A DNA stretch of 64,000 bases from Flavobacterium ginsengisoli (GTDB lineage Bacteria; Bacteroidota; Bacteroidia; Flavobacteriales; Flavobacteriaceae), in NCBI RefSeq assembly GCF_029625315.1, contig NZ_CP121110.1:797501-861500 (forward strand), in the 5' to 3' direction. A program made the translations under genes and the position numbers. Under the pieces are notes generated by a model that was given only the letters and a program-made list of their open reading frames with translations, was not told where the DNA came from and searched no databases. Within the stretch, counting starts at the first letter, position 1; every line of letters starts with the position of its first letter. This document shows, piece after piece, positions 19,786-29,312 of the stretch.

Positions 19786-19793
19786 TACATTTG
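19786..19793 (+). promoter_or_regulatory. TAnnTTTG promoter box for cmk
   Basis: TACATTTG in the porQ-cmk gap, 77 bases before the cmk start. It suggests cmk can be transcribed independently, with a 5' leader of about 70 bases. Confidence 0.5.
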
Positions 19794-19869
19794 CAGTAAC
19801 TTTGATACCGAAATCTCTATTATTGCGATAAAGCAGTCATAAAAAGAATAAAAATTAAAAAATAAAAAA

Positions 19870-20563
19870 TTGAAAAAAATTACCATTGCTATCGACGGAT
19901 TTTCATCTACAGGAAAAAGCACGCTTGCAAAACAATTGGCAAAAGAATTAGAATATGTTTATGTAGATACAGGTGCGATGTACCGTGCTGTAGCTTATTT
20001 TGCAATGCAACATACTTTAATTGGAGCTGATTTTTTCAAGAAAGAAGCTTTGATTGAGGCTTTATCTGGCATTAAATTAGAATTTAAGTTTAATTCGGAT
20101 TTAGGTTTTGCAGAAATGTATTTAAATGGTGAAAACGTAGAGAAACAAATTCGAACTATTGAAGTTTCTAATTTTGTTAGTAAAGTGGCGACCGTTTCAG
20201 AAGTTCGTGCTAAATTAGTAGAACAACAGCAAGAAATGGGAGCCAATAAAGCTATTGTAATGGATGGAAGAGATATTGGAACAGTAGTTTTTCCAAACGC
20301 AGAATTGAAAATTTTTATGACCGCAAGTGCCGAAACACGCGCACAAAGACGTTTTGATGAATTACAGCAAAAAGGAGATAATGTTTCCTATGAAGAAGTT
20401 TTGAAAAATGTAGTTGAAAGAGATCATATGGACACACACCGTGAAGATTCTCCTTTAGTAATCGCAGATGATGCAATTGAGATTGATAATTCTTACTTAA
20501 ATAAAGAAGAGCAATTTGTCTGCAGTTCTAGAATTAGTGAATGATGTTGTTAAAACTGCATAA
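19870..20563 (+). CDS. cmk: Cytidylate kinase (apparent C-terminal frameshift)
   Basis: CMP/dCMP kinase of pyrimidine nucleotide metabolism. P-loop AIDGFSSTGKST at residues 7-18, YVDTGAMYRA for nucleotide binding, MDGRDIGTVVFP and TASAETRAQRRFDE in the NMP-binding and lid regions. It starts with TTG; an in-frame stop lies just upstream, so no ATG is available. As given it ends at 20544 with EEQFVCSSRISE, but dropping one base from GTCTGC at 20518-20523 restores EEQFAAVLELVNDVVKTA and a stop at 20563 (230 residues), the usual C-terminus. Since cmk is often essential, a sequence error is the simplest reading. Confidence 0.92.
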
Positions 20564-20631
20564 TTTTTTGCAGATATTATTTTAAATGGTAGTTTTACCG
20601 CTTCATTTTTACAAAAGAACAAATTTATCAT

Positions 20632-22008
20632 ATGGGGATTAAAAATAGATTGATTTTAATGAGCTTTCTTCAATTTTTTGTTTGGGGAGCCTGGCTTATA
20701 ACAATTGGAAATTATTGGTTTGGCACAAAAGCATGGGAAGGAACTCAATTCGGGCTCGTTTTTGGAACCATGGGAATCGCTTCTCTTTTTATGCCTACGC
20801 TTACAGGTATTATTGCCGATAGATGGATTAATGCCGAAAAATTATACGGTGCTCTACATATTCTTTACGCGGTAGTTCTATTCGGAATTGCGCAAGTTAC
20901 TACACCAGATACTTTTATTATTGTAATGCTTTTGGCAATGTGCTGTTATATGCCAACAATCGCTTTAAGTAACTCGATATCTTATACTTCACTTAAATTA
21001 AACAACAAAAACATCGTAAAGGATTTTCCGCCAATTCGTGTTTGGGGAACTATCGGATTTATTGTTGCCATGTGGATTACCAATTTAAGCGGAAGTAAGG
21101 CAACTGAATATCAATTTTATATTGCTGGAGTTGGAGCTTTAATTCTTGGAATTTACGCTTTTACTTTGCCAAAATGTGAGCCACAGCGTTTGATTAAAGA
21201 AAATGCAACTTGGATAGAAACTTTTGGTTTAGAGTCTTTTAAGTTGTTTGCAAACTATAAAATGGCTTTGTTTTTTGTGTTTTCTATGTTTTTAGGAGGA
21301 GCACTTCAGTTGACAAATGCTTATGGAGATGTGTTTTTGGATGAGTTTAAGCACTTCCCAAAATATGCCGATTCTTTCGTTATTCAATATTCGACTATTA
21401 TTATGTCAATTTCTCAGGTTTCTGAGACATTGTTTATTCTTGCGATTCCGTTTTTCTTGAGACGTTTTGGAATCAAACAAGTAATGCTGATTAGTATGCT
21501 AGCTTGGGTTCTGCGTTTCGGATTATTTGCTTTTGGAGACCCTATAAATGGTTTATGGATGATTATCCTTTCTTGTATCGTTTACGGAATGGCATTTGAT
21601 TTCTTCAATATTTCAGGTTCTTTATTCGTAGAAAGCAATACTGATTCTAAAATTCGTTCTTCTGCACAAGGTTTATTTATGATGATGACCAATGGAGTAG
21701 GAGCTGTTTTGGGAAGTTTGACTTCTGGTTGGGCAATTGATCGTTTCTTTACAAAATCGTTTGCTAATACAACTGAATTAGCGGGATTTTTACAAACGGA
21801 TGCTTCAAATGAAAAGATGGCAGAATTTGTAAAAAGTCAAGGGAATTCAATTTCTGCAGATGGAATTTTTTCAAATCCAGTCCTAATGAAAGACTGGCAC
21901 ACTATCTGGCTTTCGTTTGCGCTTTATGCTTTGGTGATTGCGATTGCTTTTGCTGTTTTGTTTAAGCACAAACATGATCCAAAAGAGATAGAAAATTTAA
22001 GTCATTAA
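20632..22008 (+). CDS. Nucleoside:H+ symporter (NupG/XapB-like MFS)
   Basis: A 458-residue, 12-helix inner-membrane permease. MSFLQFFVWGAWLITIGNYW, GIASLFMPTLTGIIADRW and VWGTIGFIVAMW are hallmarks of the nucleoside H+ symporter branch (NupG) of the MFS. It would import nucleosides using the proton gradient, which fits the neighbouring nucleotide kinase cmk (69-base gap). The exact nucleoside range cannot be read from sequence. A strong terminator follows. Confidence 0.85.
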   Translation: MGIKNRLILMSFLQFFVWGAWLITIGNYWFGTKAWEGTQFGLVFGTMGIASLFMPTLTGIIADRWINAEKLYGALHILYAVVLFGIAQVTTPDTFIIVMLLAMCCYMPTIALSNSISYTSLKLNNKNIVKDFPPIRVWGTIGFIVAMWITNLSGSKATEYQFYIAGVGALILGIYAFTLPKCEPQRLIKENATWIETFGLESFKLFANYKMALFFVFSMFLGGALQLTNAYGDVFLDEFKHFPKYADSFVIQYSTIIMSISQVSETLFILAIPFFLRRFGIKQVMLISMLAWVLRFGLFAFGDPINGLWMIILSCIVYGMAFDFFNISGSLFVESNTDSKIRSSAQGLFMMMTNGVGAVLGSLTSGWAIDRFFTKSFANTTELAGFLQTDASNEKMAEFVKSQGNSISADGIFSNPVLMKDWHTIWLSFALYALVIAIAFAVLFKHKHDPKEIENLSH

Positions 22009-22023
22009 TATTTTAGACCTATG

Positions 22024-22064
22024 AAAAAATCCCGTTTTCGATTTATTGAAAACGGGATTTTTTT
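22024..22064 (+). terminator. Terminator after the nucleoside permease
   Basis: AAAATCCCGTTTTC / GAAAACGGGATTTT is a perfect 14-bp stem followed by T7, 16 bases after the permease stop. It covers the first ATG (22021) of the next open frame, which argues that translation of the next gene starts further on. Confidence 0.93.
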
Positions 22065-22073
22065 CTTTATGTG

Positions 22074-22081
22074 TATATTTG
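22074..22081 (+). promoter_or_regulatory. TAnnTTTG promoter box
   Basis: TATATTTG right after the terminator and 24 bases before the ATG at 22105. It supports that ATG as the real start of the first paralogous membrane protein. Confidence 0.55.
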
Positions 22082-22104
22082 AAATAATATTCTTAATTTT
22101 TAAT

Positions 22105-22827
22105 ATGCAGCATCAGCAGAAAAAAACACTTCCACCTTTTAAATCTATTAATTCAAAACCAATGCTTTTCTTAAATGCAGTTTTTGGTTTGTTTTGGGTA
22201 TTCTGTGCGCTTTTCTTTTTGGGAGGAATCGTTTTTTTATCAATAAATTCTCGTGAAGAAACTGGACTGGATGAAAAAGGAACTCTTGCCTTATTTTGTA
22301 TATTCTCTCTAATTATTCTAGCGATAATAGCCTTGATACTATATTCTAGAAAAAAGATGTACACATCAATTATAATTGACGAAAAAGGAATCCGCTATTT
22401 GAATGTATTCAATAACAAAGTTAGAAAAGAAATTCGCTGGAGTAATTTTGCGAAAAGAGAGAAGGTTGCTTATTTATTAGAACCTCCAAAATTTGATGTT
22501 TCTTATATTCGACAATCCAAATCTTTTTTTGACCAGTTTTTCTGGCCGGTCTTAATAAATAATAAAATAGAAGTTCATAGTGAAATGTTTTTAGGTAAAC
22601 ATTTTTTTGCAATGCTCTATGCAAATCGATTAGAATTGATTAGAACTTTTTTACTTGGATTGGCACATTACAGACCAGATATTACAATAAATCCGGAAAT
22701 TTTTAGTAATCATTATATTGATAAGGAAAGTTATACTATTGATTATAGTCAACGCAGAAAAATTGGAATTATAGCAGGATTAGTTTGTGCCTTGATTTTT
22801 ACAATTATATATTTTTTGGTTTTCTAA
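22105..22827 (+). CDS. Membrane protein of unknown function, paralogue 1
   Basis: A 240-residue protein with two N-terminal transmembrane helices (about residues 20-45 and 60-85 from this start), a charged central region and one C-terminal helix (IIAGLVCALIFTIIYFLVF). The soluble part contains GIRYLNVFNNKVRKEIRWSNF and MLYANRLELIRTFLLGLAHYRPD, shared with the next gene. I do not recognise the family; the layout resembles small PH-like membrane proteins. The open frame extends upstream to an ATG at 22021, but that codon lies inside the permease terminator, so I start at 22105. Confidence 0.7.
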   Translation: MQHQQKKTLPPFKSINSKPMLFLNAVFGLFWVFCALFFLGGIVFLSINSREETGLDEKGTLALFCIFSLIILAIIALILYSRKKMYTSIIIDEKGIRYLNVFNNKVRKEIRWSNFAKREKVAYLLEPPKFDVSYIRQSKSFFDQFFWPVLINNKIEVHSEMFLGKHFFAMLYANRLELIRTFLLGLAHYRPDITINPEIFSNHYIDKESYTIDYSQRRKIGIIAGLVCALIFTIIYFLVF

Positions 22828-22885
22828 ATAGTAAGCAGTTTTTTAGGATTACAATTTTTTCAATATTTTAGTGTTTTTAACGTCT

Positions 22886-23630
22886 ATGAGCAGACCAAAC
22901 AAAAAATCTTCCTCCATTTAATTCAGTAACTTCCAGCCCGTCTAAAATCAAAAATTATGGTTTAGGTTTTCTAATGTTGATTTCTTTTCTATTGGTTTTA
23001 GGGGTTTTCTTTTTTATTTTGTTTTTTCTGCCTTTTGAACAAAATATGATTTGCATATGCATTTTATTGATTCTTCCTATAATTCTTCAAGTCATTTATT
23101 TAAGAAAAACTATGAAGCATACCACTACGATTATTGATAATCGCGGTATTCATTATGTAAATAGATTTAATGATAAAATTGAAAATACAATATCATGGAA
23201 TAGTTTTGAAAAGAGCGACAATTTTAAAGGAAAAATAACAGGAATAAATTCCTCATCTAATTCAGATCTTTTGCGATATGATGTTTTTGTAAAAACGGTT
23301 GGAAGCGGCAAATATAGTCACGAAGCGTTTTTCTGGTTCATTTCGGCAAACGGAAATATAGAAGCTCACAAAGAAACATTTTCTGGAAATCATATTTTTA
23401 GTATGCTTTATTCAAACAAACTTGAGTTAGTAAGAGGTCTGCTGTTAGGATTATCACACTTTAGACCTGACTTAAAAATTCATCCTAAAGCTTTTGGTAT
23501 GTATTATATAAATCCTGATACTTTTGCCGTAGAATATGAAAAAAGAAATGAAGATATTAATTCAGCTCTTTTTATAACGGCACTTGTTATTATAGTTACA
23601 GTGTTTGTAATGTTTTTTGTTTTCTTTTAA
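22886..23630 (+). CDS. Membrane protein of unknown function, paralogue 2 (apparent frameshift at start)
   Basis: Tandem paralogue of the preceding gene: GIHYVNRFNDKIENTISWNSF, then MLYSNKLELVRGLLLGLSHFRPD, and a C-terminal membrane helix, in the same order. The open frame begins at 22974 (MLISFLL), but the upstream DNA in the same frame encodes QTKNLPPFNSVTSSPSK, matching QQKKTLPPFKSINSKP of paralogue 1. An ATG at 22886 joins this frame if one base is removed from GCAGAC at 22890-22895 (restored start MSSQTKNLPPF; 247 residues). Function unknown; a tandem duplication. Confidence 0.7.
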
Positions 23631-23654
23631 ATTTAATATCTCTCATATTTAATA

Positions 23655-23696
23655 TAAACGCTATAGGCTTTTGAAATCTACAGCGTTTATTTTTTA
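23655..23696 (+). terminator. Terminator after the paralogue pair
   Basis: AAACGCT-a-TAG ... CTA-c-AGCGTTT, an imperfect 10-bp stem followed by ATTTTTT. Confidence 0.7.
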
Positions 23697-23835
23697 TTTA
23701 ATTTTTCCTGAAAAGAAAACTTTTATTTTACTTGGAAAACTTAATTTTAATTCAATTTTGCAGGTTATAGAATATATAGCAGTTAGCAATGAGTTGTCAT
23801 GATTATTGCTAGATAAATAATAAGTTGCTTATCTG

Positions 23836-23867
23836 TTTGTAATTACAAAAAAAATGTATTAATTTTG
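23836..23867 (+). promoter_or_regulatory. Promoter of rpsA (TTTG-N20-TAnnTTTG)
   Basis: TTTG at 23836-23839 and TAATTTTG at 23860-23867 form a good match to the Bacteroidota housekeeping promoter, 119 bases before the rpsA ATG. The 356-base gap between 23631 and 23986 holds a terminator, this promoter and a leader of about 110 bases; I see no gene in it. A leader of this length could hold autoregulatory structure, as for S1 mRNAs elsewhere. Confidence 0.65.
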
Positions 23868-23986
23868 CAGTCCTTTTGGCAGAGAAGAGTTTCCATTAGG
23901 AATCAACCATTTATGTAAAACAACTTCTGTATTTTCTATCGCATAAAGAAACTCGAGAAAAACAGAATACAAATTTTTTTATCAGC

Positions 23987-25765
23987 ATGTCTGAACAAAC
24001 AAAATCACAAGAAGAGTTTTTAGCAAATTTTAACTGGCACAACTTCCAAGAAGGAATCGATGCAGTAGATGAAAAAAACTTGCAAGAGTTTGAAGAACTA
24101 GTATCAAAAACTTTCATCGCTACAGATCAAGAAGAAGTAGTTGAAGGAGTTGTAGTTAGAATTACAGATAGAGACGTTATCGTTGATATCAATGCTAAAT
24201 CTGAAGGTGTTATTTCTTTAAACGAATTTCGTTACAACCCAAATTTAAAAGTAGGTGACAAAGTAGAAGTATTAATTGACATCCGTGAGGATAAAACAGG
24301 TCAATTAGTATTATCTCACAGAAAAGCACGTACTATCAAATCTTGGGATAGAGTTATTGCGGCTAATGAAACTGGAGAAATCGTTAACGGTTTTGTTAAA
24401 TGTAGAACTAAAGGAGGTATGATTGTTGACGTATTCGGTATCGAAGCGTTCTTACCTGGATCTCAAATTGACGTTAAGCCAATTAGAGACTACGATGTAT
24501 ATGTAAACAAAATGATGGAATTCAAAGTGGTAAAAATCAACCACGAATTCAAAAACGTAGTTGTATCTCATAAAGCTCTTATCGAGGCTGATATTGAAGT
24601 ACAGAAAAAAGAGATCATCGGTCAATTACAAAAAGGACAAGTATTAGAAGGTGTTGTTAAAAACATTACTTCTTATGGTGTGTTCATTGACTTAGGTGGT
24701 GTTGACGGATTAATTCACATTACTGACCTTTCTTGGAGTAGAATCAACCACCCAAGTGAAGTTCTTGAATTAGACCAAAAATTAAACGTTGTAATCCTTG
24801 ATTTCGATGATGAGAAAACAAGAATTCAATTAGGATTGAAACAATTAAACGCTCACCCATGGGATGCTTTAGATGCTAACTTAACTGTTGGTGATAAAGT
24901 TAAAGGTAAAGTAGTTGTAATCGCTGATTACGGTGCATTTATCGAAGTTGCTGAAGGTGTTGAAGGTTTAATCCACGTTTCTGAAATGTCATGGTCAACT
25001 CACTTACGTTCTGCTCAGGACTTCGTGAAAGTTGGAGATGTTGTTGAAGCAGTTATCTTAACTCTTGACAGAGATGATCGTAAGATGTCATTAGGTATCA
25101 AACAATTATCTCAAGATCCATGGACTGACATTACTTCTAAATACCCAGTAGGTTCTAAACATACAGGTATCGTTAGAAACTTTACAAACTTTGGTATTTT
25201 CGTAGAATTAGAAGAAGGAATTGATGGATTAATCTACATTTCTGACCTTTCTTGGACTAAGAAAATTAAACACCCATCTGAGTTTGTAAACGTTGGTGAA
25301 AAACTTGATGTTGTAGTATTAGAATTAGATGTTGAAGGACGTAAATTATCTTTAGGTCACAAACAAACTACTGCTAATCCTTGGGATCAATACGAAGATT
25401 CTTTCGCTGTAGGAACTATCCACAACGGTGAGATTTCTGAAATCGTTGACAAAGGAGCTACTGTAGAATTCGGAGATGATATCGTTGCTTTCATTCCTAC
25501 TCGTCACCTTGAAAAAGAAGACGGAAAGAAATTGAAAAAAGGTGATACAGCTGATTTCAAAGTAATTGAATTCAACAAAGAATTCAAAAGAGTAGTTGCT
25601 TCTCACACTGCTATCTTCAGAGAAGAAGAAGAGAAAAACGTGAAAGCCGCAACTGAAAATACTTCATCTAACTCTACTACAAATGCACCAGCTGCAACTT
25701 TAGGAGATAACAATGATGTATTAGCCGCATTAAAAGCTAAAATGGAAAAAACTGAGAAAAAATAA
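23987..25765 (+). CDS. rpsA: 30S ribosomal protein S1
   Basis: A 592-residue protein made mostly of tandem S1 RNA-binding domains, which bring mRNA to the 30S subunit. Clear S1 repeats have patterns such as VLEGVVKNITSYGVFIDLGGVDGLIHITDLS, VKGKVVVIADYGAFIEV and GIVRNFTNFGIFVEL, each followed by a conserved KHPSEF/NHPSEV and LGLKQL/LGHKQ segment. An acidic N-terminal segment and a Thr/Asn/Ala-rich low-complexity tail flank them. Codon choice (many C-ending codons such as AAC, ATC, TAC) differs from neighbours and fits a highly expressed gene. Confidence 0.95.
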   Translation: MSEQTKSQEEFLANFNWHNFQEGIDAVDEKNLQEFEELVSKTFIATDQEEVVEGVVVRITDRDVIVDINAKSEGVISLNEFRYNPNLKVGDKVEVLIDIREDKTGQLVLSHRKARTIKSWDRVIAANETGEIVNGFVKCRTKGGMIVDVFGIEAFLPGSQIDVKPIRDYDVYVNKMMEFKVVKINHEFKNVVVSHKALIEADIEVQKKEIIGQLQKGQVLEGVVKNITSYGVFIDLGGVDGLIHITDLSWSRINHPSEVLELDQKLNVVILDFDDEKTRIQLGLKQLNAHPWDALDANLTVGDKVKGKVVVIADYGAFIEVAEGVEGLIHVSEMSWSTHLRSAQDFVKVGDVVEAVILTLDRDDRKMSLGIKQLSQDPWTDITSKYPVGSKHTGIVRNFTNFGIFVELEEGIDGLIYISDLSWTKKIKHPSEFVNVGEKLDVVVLELDVEGRKLSLGHKQTTANPWDQYEDSFAVGTIHNGEISEIVDKGATVEFGDDIVAFIPTRHLEKEDGKKLKKGDTADFKVIEFNKEFKRVVASHTAIFREEEEKNVKAATENTSSNSTTNAPAATLGDNNDVLAALKAKMEKTEKK

Positions 25766-25786
25766 TTCTTAGTTTTTTATAAATAG

Positions 25787-25817
25787 AAAGTCCCACAGCA
25801 ATGTGAGACTTTTTTTT
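25787..25817 (+). terminator. Terminator after rpsA
   Basis: AAAGTCCCACA-GCAA-TGTGAGACTTTTTTTT, an 11-bp stem with one mismatch and T8. The same element, differing at one base, follows the next gene at 28494. Confidence 0.9.
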
Positions 25818-25879
25818 ATCCTTTTTTCTAAATTTTAAGATATTTTAACAAATAAAGTTGTGTTATTATCTTAAAAAGT

Positions 25880-25887
25880 TATTTTTG
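25880..25887 (+). promoter_or_regulatory. TAnnTTTG promoter box for the leucine-rich gene
   Basis: TATTTTTG ends two bases before an ATG at 25889. Transcription would begin at or beyond that ATG, so the next in-frame ATG at 25904, which opens a clean signal peptide, is the likely start. Confidence 0.55.
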
Positions 25888-25903
25888 TATGAAAATACCA
25901 CAT

Positions 25904-28489
25904 ATGAAAAAACTCTACTTTTTACTTTTATTATTTTGCTTCTTTAATCTAGGTAATGCCCAAATTATCAATATTCCGGATATTAATTTTAAAATGAAGT
26001 TAATAGCACTTAATGTGGATACAAATTCTAATTTTCAAATAGAGGTTAGTGAAGCATTAAGTTTAAATTTTTTAGATTTAAGCAATTCAAACATTAGTTC
26101 TTTTGAAGGATTAGAGAATTTTGTCAATCTTGAGTATTTGAATTGTAGCAACAACCCAGTGAATAGGGATATTGATTTTAATGTTTTAAAAAAACTGGTT
26201 TATTTAAATTATTCTTCTATTCAATCAAAAAGGTATTTAAAAATTACAGATCTACCAAATTTAGCTACATTACGAATTGAAGGTCTCATAAACTTAGAAT
26301 TTTTGGAATGCACAGGTAATCCTAAACTTGCAACATTAAGTGTAAATGGAGCTGTAAATCTAACCGAAATGTGGGCTTCAAATAATGCTTTGACATCGTT
26401 AGAGATTGAAGGATTGACAAGTTTAAAAAAATTGTATTGTCAAGTTAATAAATTAGCAACATTAAATATTGACGCTTTAACTAATCTTGAAGATTTAGAA
26501 TGTGGTGGAAATTTATTAACATCACTAAATTTAACCCAATTAACGAATCTTAAAGGCCTGGCATGCAGTAATAATAAACTATTTAAATTAGATGCCAGCA
26601 ATTTATCAAACCTTACAACATTAGATTGCAGTTTCAATGAAATTTTTGAGTTAAAATTGAATGGAATAAATAATCTTAAAAATCTAAATTGTCAGTCTAA
26701 TCAATTGTCAGCTTTAAGTTTGAATAATTTAACAAATTTAGAATCTCTTTGGTGCGGTGTAAATCAATTGCAACAATTAGATCTAAATGCTTTAACAAAA
26801 CTTGTTGATTTAAGATGCGCTGCTAATCAATTTTCATCTTTAGATTTAAAAGGATTAACTAATATTACAATTTTTGAATGTTATCTTAATCAACTTAAAA
26901 CTTTAGAATTAAGTGATTTAAAAAAAATCAAGCGCTTAAGATGCGATCAGAACCAGCTTAATACATTATTCATTAAAAATGGCAGTAATGAAACAGAGCT
27001 AAATTTTTCAAAAAATCCTGACCTAAAGTATATTTGTGCAGATGAAGGCCAATTGTCTCAAATTCAAGATCTTCTAGATAATTATGGTTATGCTAATTGC
27101 AATGTTAATACATATTGCTCTTTTAATCCGGTCGGAGAATATTATACTATTCAAGGGGATAGTAGAGTAGATGAAGATAACAACGGTTGTGATAGTCAAG
27201 ATTTAAGTTTACCAAATTTAAAGTTTAATCTATCTGATGGAACTAGCAGTTCTGGTTTTATAGCCAATGGAAATAATTATTCTATTTCTTTACCAACTGG
27301 GTCACATTCGATAACTCCTGTTTTAGAAAACCCTACATACTTTTCAATTTCACCATCAGTTGTAAATGTCGATTTTCCATCGCAGATAAGTCCATTGAAT
27401 CAAAATTTTTGTATTACGCCAAACGGAACACATTCCGATTTAGAAGTTGTCATTTTGCAAATCAATGTCGCAAGACCAGGATTTAATGCTACATATAAAG
27501 TTATATATAAAAACAAAGGAAATACAATTCAATCTGGAACAGTAAATTTAACTTTTGATGATTCTGTTTTAGATGTGATTTCAGTAAATCCGTCTGCATC
27601 TTCTCAAACCACAAACGTTCTATTGTGGGATTTTTTGAATCTAAAACCATTTGAATCTAAGGAAATTACTTTAACAGTTAAAATAAATTCACCAACAGAA
27701 TCTCCTGCTGTAAATAATGGAGATATTTTAAAATTTACAGCTACTGTTTTATTGCAGGGAAATGATGAAACGCCAATAGATAATGTATTTACATTAAATC
27801 AAACAGTTGTTGGTTCTTATGATCCAAATGATAAAACTTGTTTAGAAGGTTCTGTGATTACCTCAAAACTAATAGGAGAATACGTGCATTACATGATTCG
27901 TTTTGAAAATACAGGAACATATGCGGCTCAAAATATTGTGGTGAAAGACATGATTGATCCAAATAAATTTGATATATCAACTTTAATTCCGACGAGTTCA
28001 AGTCATTCGTTCATTACTAAAATTTCAGAAGAAAACAAGGTAGAATTTATTTTTGAAGGAATTAATCTTCCGTTTGACGACGAAAATAATGACGGTTATA
28101 TTGCTTTTAAGATAAAGACAAAACCAACATTAAAAGTAGGAGATTCGTTTACAAATGATGCAAACATTTATTTTGATTATAATTTCCCTATTTTAACTAA
28201 TAAGGCTATTTCTACATTTAATTCAACATTATCAAGTGAAGATTTTAATTTTTCTAGATACGTAAGTTTATATCCAAATCCGGCAAGTCAGTTTTTAAAT
28301 ATTTCGCAGCACCAGAATATCGAGATACAATCGTTTGAAATTTACGATATTTTAGGGCAGTTGGTAATTGCAATTCCAAATGCAAAAACAACTTCGAATA
28401 TTGATATCTCTAAATTAAAAACAGGCAATTATTTCATAAAAGTAAAATCAGATAAAGGAAATTCTAGTTCAAAATTCATTAAAATTTAA
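25904..28489 (+). CDS. Leucine-rich repeat T9SS cargo protein
   Basis: An 861-residue secreted protein. Signal peptide KKLYFLLLLFCFFNLGNAQ, then about 15 leucine-rich units of roughly 21 residues (pattern L-x-x-L-x-C-x-x-N-x-L) up to about residue 370. A middle region starts YYTIQGDSRVDEDNNGCD, followed by a DUF11-like beta-sandwich stretch (VVGSYDPNDKTCLEG, HYMIRFENTGTYAA, NIYFDYNFPI). The C-terminal 75 residues are a type A T9SS sorting domain (SLYPNPASQFLNI ... YDILGQLV ... GNYFIKVK). It is expected to be exported by the type IX system and anchored or released at the cell surface, where the repeats may bind a ligand. The promoter sets the start at 25904 rather than 25889. Confidence 0.88.
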   Translation: MKKLYFLLLLFCFFNLGNAQIINIPDINFKMKLIALNVDTNSNFQIEVSEALSLNFLDLSNSNISSFEGLENFVNLEYLNCSNNPVNRDIDFNVLKKLVYLNYSSIQSKRYLKITDLPNLATLRIEGLINLEFLECTGNPKLATLSVNGAVNLTEMWASNNALTSLEIEGLTSLKKLYCQVNKLATLNIDALTNLEDLECGGNLLTSLNLTQLTNLKGLACSNNKLFKLDASNLSNLTTLDCSFNEIFELKLNGINNLKNLNCQSNQLSALSLNNLTNLESLWCGVNQLQQLDLNALTKLVDLRCAANQFSSLDLKGLTNITIFECYLNQLKTLELSDLKKIKRLRCDQNQLNTLFIKNGSNETELNFSKNPDLKYICADEGQLSQIQDLLDNYGYANCNVNTYCSFNPVGEYYTIQGDSRVDEDNNGCDSQDLSLPNLKFNLSDGTSSSGFIANGNNYSISLPTGSHSITPVLENPTYFSISPSVVNVDFPSQISPLNQNFCITPNGTHSDLEVVILQINVARPGFNATYKVIYKNKGNTIQSGTVNLTFDDSVLDVISVNPSASSQTTNVLLWDFLNLKPFESKEITLTVKINSPTESPAVNNGDILKFTATVLLQGNDETPIDNVFTLNQTVVGSYDPNDKTCLEGSVITSKLIGEYVHYMIRFENTGTYAAQNIVVKDMIDPNKFDISTLIPTSSSHSFITKISEENKVEFIFEGINLPFDDENNDGYIAFKIKTKPTLKVGDSFTNDANIYFDYNFPILTNKAISTFNSTLSSEDFNFSRYVSLYPNPASQFLNISQHQNIEIQSFEIYDILGQLVIAIPNAKTTSNIDISKLKTGNYFIKVKSDKGNSSSKFIKI

Positions 28490-28493
28490 ATAG

Positions 28494-28524
28494 AAAGTCC
28501 CACAGCAATGTGGGACTTTTTTTT
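28494..28524 (+). terminator. Terminator after the leucine-rich gene
   Basis: AAAGTCCCACA-GCAA-TGTGGGACTTTTTTTT, a perfect 11-bp stem with T8. It is the same sequence as the rpsA terminator at 25787 except for one base in the right arm. Confidence 0.93.
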
Positions 28525-28579
28525 GCTTCAAGTTTCAAGTTTTTTAGTTTGACTGAGTTGAAACCTTAAAATGATTTCT

Positions 28580-29108
28580 TTATTTCAAAGCTAATAATTT
28601 AGATTCTTGTGGTGTAAAATCATTTACAATTACATATGAACTTATATCTGCAATTGCCATTTCATCTAAAATATTAACTAAATTCTTAAAATTGCTTTTT
28701 TTGCTAGGTTTAATAATAACAACCATTCCTTGTCCTGGTCTTCCTAATTGAGCAGAATAATTAAGCATGTTTTTATTTTGTTTTAAAAGCTCTTGTCTTA
28801 TTCCGTCCTTTCCGTATCCAAACTTTTTAGGAGCAACTTTGGGCACTTCTAGTAATCCCATATAAGACACTAATTTATTATCATCTCCCAGTAAAATTGT
28901 ATAAGATCTATTTTCTCCACAGCCACCTGTCCAGCCACATGTATGTGCATCATAATCTGGCAGACTTAGATGCATAGCTTTGTTTTTTCGCAATTCTATT
29001 GTAACCATAAAAAATATAATTAGCAAAAAAAGAGACACTAACCATTGCAGTTAAATCAACTCTTGAACTTAGCTTTTTACTTCTGACTTTTTGAGGTAGG
29101 TTTTTCAT
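28580..29108 (-). pseudogene. ExbD/TolR-like protein (apparent frameshift)
   Basis: Biopolymer-transport ExbD-like protein: short basic cytoplasmic N-terminus, one transmembrane helix (VSFLLIIFFMVT) and a periplasmic domain ending SSYVIVNDFTPQESKLL. ExbD proteins couple the proton gradient to TonB or related systems; no exbB or tonB is adjacent, so the partner is unknown. A Cys-containing loop HTCGWTGGCGENRSY follows the helix. The N-terminus starts at the ATG at 29108 (MKNLPQKVRSKK ... RVDLTAMVSVS) and changes frame within the homopolymer at 29025-29031 (T7 on the coding strand; T6 would join). Repaired length is 175 residues. The aspartate in RVDLTAM matches the proton-path position of the family. 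Confidence 0.72.
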
Positions 29109-29312
29109 GATAAATTGGTTTTGAATTTAAATTTAAAAAGAAAAAGAATGCCAAAAACATCAGGTTAAAAAAAAGAAAAATATAGCATTAAAGGCCTATT
29201 AATCAGTGTGAATTGAGAATTTTTCAATATTTTTTTTAATTATTTTAAATTTTCTTAAAACCAAAAGGAATTATTAGCCGTAAATGACATTATAACTTAA
29301 AAATTAATAATT

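Noticed and set aside
22021..22104. Upstream start for the first paralogous membrane protein
   Set aside because: The region is a perfect 14-bp terminator stem with T7, so it is unlikely to be a translation start.
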